Shown here one piece after another: positions 60,491 to 64,000 of a stretch of 64,000 nt of DNA (position 1 is its first letter; every line of letters starts with the position of its first letter). The stretch comes from an uncultured Alphaproteobacteria bacterium. GTDB taxonomy: Bacteria; Pseudomonadota; Alphaproteobacteria; Micropepsales; Micropepsaceae. Where the stretch lies: assembly GCA_903837555.1 (NCBI GenBank), contig CAILUV010000016.1:1-64000 (forward strand). Reading direction: 5' to 3'. The position numbers and the translations under genes are program-made. The notes under the pieces were generated by a model. That model saw only the letters and a program-made list of their open reading frames with translations. It was not told where the DNA came from and did no database searches.

Positions 60491-60876
60491 TGAGCACCTA
60501 CCCGTCTTGGAGTTGACACCTAACGCCTTGGCCTTGCGGACTTCCGGACGCGCCTTAAATAAGAAAGCGACGCACGGGGGTCACCCAGGCGCCGCTTCGT
60601 CCGGCTTTTTTTCTCGCCGGGTCAATTGCGAAATAGGGCCTACTGCCCCCCCATGCAAGAGAAAATTCCCCCCCCGGGGCATTTTTTTTGGGAGCGTGGC
60701 TGAACGCCATGCCGCTGCGCGCCAGCTTGAAGCGCTCCGCAAGGCCGCTCGCCGGAACGCGCGCGACGCTGGAAAGTTCGATGAAATGGGCATCAGATGC
60801 GTTCAAGGCCGCGCGGTAGACAGCGGCGCGAAGCAGCCGTATACGCGGCTCCTGTCACATCTCTTAAGGAAACGTT
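60491..60876. other. speD-speE intergenic region with homopolymer runs
   Basis: These 386 bases hold the divergent promoters of speD and speE. A C7 run, a C8-G4 junction and a T8 run lie within 60648-60700, and CCGGC (60600-60604) pairs with GCCGG around a T-rich loop. Weak open frames exist on both strands (for example 60555-60806 on the minus strand) but without a good start or family resemblance. I recognise no known riboswitch. It is the longest gene-free stretch in the window. Confidence 0.6.
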
Positions 60877-61785
60877 ATGGCCCGTCCCCAGCCCCAGCCG
60901 ACCAAGAGCAAGCGCCACACGGCGTCTGACGACCAGCAGGTGGAGCGCCTGCACAAGGGTTACGCCCAGTCCATGGAAGTCACCAAGGTTCTGGCGGACG
61001 AGCAAAGCAAGTTCCAGCACATCCGCATTTTCGACACAGTTGCCAACGGCCGGGTGATGACGCTGGACGACATCGTCCAGATCACCAGCCGGGACGAGAG
61101 CGCCTATGCCGACATGCTCACCCACCTGCCCATGCTGGAACACGGCAAGGTCCAGTCGGTGATGATCGTGGGCGGCGGCGACCTGTCGATCGCCGACGAG
61201 GCTCTCAAGCACAAGAACGTCAAGGAAGTGGTGCTGGTCGACATTGACGGCCGGGTGATCGAGCTGTGCCAGAAGCATTTCGGCGAGATTAATGCCAAGG
61301 CCTTCAAGGACAAGCGCATGACCATCGAGGCGGCGGACGCCTTCGAATATCTGGGCCGCAAGTCCTCCAAGAACCGCTTCGACCTGATCATCGCCGACCG
61401 CCCCGATCCGGTGGGGCCCGGCAAGGCGCTGTTCGGCGAAACCTTCTATGACCGCGTCAAGAACGCCCTGAAACCGGGCGGCTACGCCACCTTCCAGACC
61501 GGCGTGCCCTTCTACCAGCCGTGGGAAATCACCGAGGCGCTGCAGGAACTGTCGCGCTTCTTCCCCAAAAGCGGCCTGTATCTGAGCGTGGTGCCCACCT
61601 ATATCGGCGGCTTCATGGCGCTGAGCTGGGCCAGCAAGGGCGGCAAGCCGCTGGGCACGCCCGCCGGCATCAAGAAGGCGGCGGCGGCCTACAAGAAGTC
61701 CAAGCTGAAGTGCGATTACTACAATCCGCAGATCCACGCCGCGGCGTTCGCACTGCCCAACTGGATCGCGAAACTCGTTCCTTGA
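60877..61785 (+). CDS. speE: Spermidine synthase
   Basis: A 302-residue aminopropyltransferase that joins the aminopropyl group of decarboxylated AdoMet to putrescine. It has VMIVGGGDLSIADEALKH for the nucleotide donor, VVLVDIDGRVIELC, and the active-site region IIADRPDPVGPGKALFGETFY, in which the catalytic Asp-Pro-x-Gly-Pro is kept although the more usual DSTDP is ADRPDP here. AAGGA precedes the ATG. The downstream DUF4345 gene starts at a TTG overlapping the speE stop (TTGA). Confidence 0.92.
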   Translation: MARPQPQPTKSKRHTASDDQQVERLHKGYAQSMEVTKVLADEQSKFQHIRIFDTVANGRVMTLDDIVQITSRDESAYADMLTHLPMLEHGKVQSVMIVGGGDLSIADEALKHKNVKEVVLVDIDGRVIELCQKHFGEINAKAFKDKRMTIEAADAFEYLGRKSSKNRFDLIIADRPDPVGPGKALFGETFYDRVKNALKPGGYATFQTGVPFYQPWEITEALQELSRFFPKSGLYLSVVPTYIGGFMALSWASKGGKPLGTPAGIKKAAAAYKKSKLKCDYYNPQIHAAAFALPNWIAKLVP

Positions 61786-62174
61786 ACCAAGAACGCCTCC
61801 TGCAGGTCGCCGTCGCTGTCGCCGGACTGGTGCCGGTCAGCGCCGGGGCCACGGGCGCGTTCTGGCCGGAGCTTTTCTTTGCACCCATCCGTCCCGGCGG
61901 CCTGACGCACGCCGCCTATCTGAGCGGGCTGCTGCTGGGCATCGGCCTTGCCTTCTGGTCACTGATTCCGGACATCGCCCAGAAAGGCCGCGCCTTCACC
62001 CTGTTGACGGCCATTATCTTCCTGGGCGGGCTAGCACGGCTGCTGCTGGCGGCGCGGCTTGGCGCGTGGGGACCATCCGTCCTGCTGCCGCTGGCCATGG
62101 AACTGGCCGTCACGCCCGCTCTGTGGCTGTGGCAGCAGCGCGTGGCGCGCCCTTCCCTTTTTGGCCCTGAGTGA
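61782..62174 (+). CDS. DUF4345-type four-helix membrane protein
   Basis: A 130-residue membrane protein with four hydrophobic segments (about residues 8-28, 42-62, 70-90 and 96-116), matching the size and spacing of DUF4345 proteins, of unknown function. The start is TTG, overlapping the TGA of speE by four bases, so translation is probably coupled. The thioredoxin-TPR gene follows 37 bases later. Confidence 0.7.
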   Translation: MNQERLLQVAVAVAGLVPVSAGATGAFWPELFFAPIRPGGLTHAAYLSGLLLGIGLAFWSLIPDIAQKGRAFTLLTAIIFLGGLARLLLAARLGAWGPSVLLPLAMELAVTPALWLWQQRVARPSLFGPE

Positions 62175-62211
62175 CCACATTCCGGACAGGAAACCTGCGG
62201 AATATCTTCTC

Positions 62212-63201
62212 ATGGCATTGATCGGCCCCGGCGGACGCCCCGTCACCTCCCAGCCCGCCCAAGGCGCGAGCACCAACAGCCCCCACGTCAAGGATTCGGG
62301 TCTGGCGACCTTCGCCGCCGAAGTGTTGCAGGCCAGCCGCGAAGTGCCGGTGATCGTCGACTTCTGGGCGCCCTGGTGCGGCCCCTGCAAGACGCTGGGT
62401 CCGCAGCTCGAAGCCGCCGTCAACGCCGCCAATGGCGCGGTGAAGATGGTGAAGGTCAATATCGACGAGAATCCCGAGATCGCCCAGCAACTGCGCATCC
62501 AGTCGATTCCCACCGTCTATGCCTTCCGGGACGGCCAGCCGGTGGACGGTTTCATGGGCGCGATTCCCGAAAGCCAGATCAAGAGCTTCGTGGCCAACCT
62601 GGCCAGCGGCGGTGGCCAGGGACACGATCATGGTCACGATCATGACCATGGACACGGTCATGGCGGCCCCGAACACACCGCCGAAGTGCTGGCGGTGGGC
62701 GAAGAGGCGCTGACAGCGGGCGACTTCGCCATGGCGGCGCAGGCCTTCGGCCATGTGCTGCAGGACGAGCCGGGCCATCCGGCCGCCGTGGCGGGCCTGG
62801 CCCGCGCGTACCTCAAGGGCGGCGATGTCGAACGCGCCAGGCAGACACTGCAGATGGTGCGCCCCGATGGCGCGGCCGACGACGCGATCCGCGCGGTGGA
62901 AGCCGAACTGAAGCTACGCGAGGCGCCCCCGCCGGAAGCCGCCGCGACCACCGCGCTGCGCGCCAAGCTGGAGGCTGATCCCAAGGATCATCAGGCCCGC
63001 TTTGACCTGGCCATGGCGCTGGACGCCGGCGGCGACCGTGATGGTGCGGTAGCCGAGCTGCTGGAGCTGGTGAAGCGCGACCGCAAGTGGAACGATGAAG
63101 CGGCGAGAAAGCAGCTCGTCACCTTGTTCGAGGCGATGGGCTTCACCGATCCGCGCGCTGTCGAAGGACGGCGCAAACTGTCGGGGATACTGTTCTCGTA
63201 A
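62212..63201 (+). CDS. Thioredoxin-TPR protein (YbbN/CnoX-like) with His-rich linker
   Basis: A 329-residue protein. Residues about 30-132 are a thioredoxin fold with active site WCGPC (Cys56, Cys59), PEIAQQLRIQSIPTVYAF and a cis-Pro. Residues 138-155 form a histidine-rich linker, GHDHGHDHDHGHGH and following, with eight His in 18 residues. The C-terminal half (about 160-325) has TPR-like repeats (FAMAAQAFGHVLQDEPGH and DHQARFDLAMALDAGGDRDG). The layout is of the CnoX/YbbN chaperedoxin type, which protects proteins from oxidation and passes them to chaperones; E. coli YbbN lacks a redox CxxC, whereas this one has it. It overlaps the next gene by one base (TAATG). Confidence 0.88.
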   Translation: MALIGPGGRPVTSQPAQGASTNSPHVKDSGLATFAAEVLQASREVPVIVDFWAPWCGPCKTLGPQLEAAVNAANGAVKMVKVNIDENPEIAQQLRIQSIPTVYAFRDGQPVDGFMGAIPESQIKSFVANLASGGGQGHDHGHDHDHGHGHGGPEHTAEVLAVGEEALTAGDFAMAAQAFGHVLQDEPGHPAAVAGLARAYLKGGDVERARQTLQMVRPDGAADDAIRAVEAELKLREAPPPEAAATTALRAKLEADPKDHQARFDLAMALDAGGDRDGAVAELLELVKRDRKWNDEAARKQLVTLFEAMGFTDPRAVEGRRKLSGILFS

Positions 63202-63848
63202 TGCCGCGCCAGTATCACTCCTACACCGACCTGCCCGGCTCGCTGCCGCTGTTTCCGCTGACGGGCGCGGTGCTGCTGCCGCACGGCGCGCTGCCGCTCA
63301 ACATCTTCGAACCGCGCTATCTGGAGATGGTGGACTATGCCCTGACCGGCGACCGGCTGATCGGCATGATCCAGCCGACCGAGCATGAAGACACCACCCT
63401 GAAGCCCAAACTGTCTCAGGTGGGCTGCGCCGGAAAGATCACCTCCTTCCGCGAGACCGAGGACAATCGCTACCTGATCACCCTGTCGGGCATCTGCCGC
63501 TTTCGCCTGACGGGCGAGATGGACAGCACCACGCCCTGGCGCGCGGGCTTTTGCGACTTCGCGGCCTTTGCGGGCGACCTGGCGCAGATGGGCGACGAGG
63601 ATTTCCCGCGCGACCGCCTGCTGGCTGCGCTCAAGACCTATCTGTCCAGCCGCGACATGAAGGCGGACTGGAAAAGCGTGATGACCGCACCGGGCGAAAC
63701 CCTGGTCAATGCGCTGGCCATGATGTGCCCCTTCGATCCGGCGGAAAAACAGGCGCTGCTGGAAGCCCAAAGCTTCCAGGACCGCGCGTCGACCCTGATG
63801 GCCTTGCTGGAGATGGGCGGCGAGGCCGGTTCGACAACGTTGAATTGA
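63201..63848 (+). CDS. Lon N-terminal (substrate-binding) domain protein
   Basis: A 215-residue protein consisting of the Lon substrate-binding PUA-like domain without ATPase or protease: [33 protein letters not shown] near the start and GRIT-type strands [22 protein letters not shown] after. Such stand-alone proteins are common in Alphaproteobacteria, often next to the YbbN-like and Trm112-like genes, as here, and have no settled role. The ATG shares a base with the preceding stop. Confidence 0.88.
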   Translation: MPRQYHSYTDLPGSLPLFPLTGAVLLPHGALPLNIFEPRYLEMVDYALTGDRLIGMIQPTEHEDTTLKPKLSQVGCAGKITSFRETEDNRYLITLSGICRFRLTGEMDSTTPWRAGFCDFAAFAGDLAQMGDEDFPRDRLLAALKTYLSSRDMKADWKSVMTAPGETLVNALAMMCPFDPAEKQALLEAQSFQDRASTLMALLEMGGEAGSTTLN

Positions 63849-63862
63849 GGGCGTTGAACTGA

Positions 63863-64000
63863 TGGATACCGATCCCAAACTGCTGGAAATACTGGTCTGC
63901 CCGCGGACCAAGACCACGCTGCACTATGACCGCGAAAAACAGGAACTGGTCAGCCGCGCCGCGGGCCTGGCCTATCCCATTCGCGGCGGCGTGCCGATCA
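63863..64000 (+). CDS. Trm112/YcaR-like zinc-ribbon protein (5' part only)
   Basis: Only 46 residues are in the window. They match the Trm112 family: [19 protein letters not shown] with the first cysteine, then [16 protein letters not shown], the conserved tail that in full-length proteins (about 60 residues) ends PIML-type. In many Alphaproteobacteria this small zinc-ribbon protein follows the Lon N-domain gene. It starts at 63863 after a 14-base gap and is cut by the window edge. Confidence 0.85.

Noticed and set aside
60555-60806. 83-codon minus-strand frame upstream of speD
   Set aside because: It starts at TTG without a ribosome site, crosses homopolymer runs, and resembles no family; kept only as part of the intergenic description.
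62622-62680. His-rich linker repeat as a DNA tandem repeat or CRISPR-like array
   Set aside because: The repeat is codon-level (CAT/CAC with GAT/GGT) inside an open frame, short and irregular; there is no spacer-repeat structure.
1-64000. Prophage, insertion sequences or integrative element
   Set aside because: No transposase, integrase, terminal inverted repeats or phage structural genes are visible; the only foreign-looking segment is the single AT-richer gene near 50 kb.

Overview
The window is 64 kb of gene-dense, GC-rich chromosome with strongly G/C-biased third codon positions. It looks alphaproteobacterial: a complete lettered hopanoid locus (hpnA-hpnN), an RpoH sigma factor beside rluD and a DUF6476-type gene, a serC leader hairpin pair of the kind known from Alphaproteobacteria, and many DUF families typical of that class (DUF6894, DUF3775, DUF1289, DUF4345). 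The gene content would suit a Rhizomicrobium/Micropepsaceae-like organism, but that placement is a guess. I see no rRNA, phage, transposase, integrase or CRISPR array; one tRNA-Glu(CUC) is present.

Layout. 1-7.2 kb: an MFS transporter, a gene split by an in-frame stop, small secreted and membrane proteins, tRNA-Glu, a JAMM peptidase, rluD, rpoH and a DUF3775 protein. 7.2-11.2 kb: serine synthesis (serC leader, serC, an SseB-like gene, serA, terminator) and a convergent chorismate mutase. 11.3-32 kb: the hopanoid region. hpnN (+) and hpnM (-) are followed by a farnesyl diphosphate synthase-type gene (-), then ispH-hpnH (+). A 13-gene minus-strand run from hpnI (31969) down to hpnG (17902) follows: hpnI, hpnJ, hpnK, two ferritin-like diiron proteins, hpnL, hpnA, hpnB, hpnC, hpnD, hpnE, shc, hpnG, mostly with 1-8 base overlaps. 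Together these genes supply C5/C15 precursors (ispH, ispA-type), make squalene (hpnCDE), cyclise it (shc), extend the side chain with adenosyl and ribosyl groups (hpnH, hpnG), decorate it (hpnI, hpnK, hpnJ, predicting bacteriohopanetetrol cyclitol ether) and move it (hpnM, hpnN). The two ferritin-like genes have no letter in the known hpn set.

32-46 kb: a TPR-2-oxoglutarate oxygenase fusion, a MetA-family protein without its catalytic cysteine, a thiamine diphosphate enzyme, a polysaccharide deacetylase, a PadR-DUF1700-GIN-GIN envelope module with a clear operator dyad, dusB, and an AcrAB-type efflux pair with terminator. 45.5-53 kb: several alpha/beta hydrolases, dusA and a phosphohexomutase. 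Wedged between two convergent hydrolase genes is an AT-richer gene (49703-50496) for a class III cyclase-like protein, frameshifted at a run of eight G residues. 53-64 kb: cobA, DUF1289, pepN, an orphan polyamine-type binding lipoprotein with two coupled small secreted proteins, divergent speD and speE, a DUF4345 protein, a thioredoxin-TPR protein with a histidine-rich linker, a Lon N-domain protein and the start of a Trm112-like gene cut by the window edge.

For novelty I rank highest the frameshifted cyclase-like gene at the G8 tract, the paired diiron proteins inside the hopanoid operon, the cysteine-less MetA homologue, and the PadR-DUF1700-double-GIN module.
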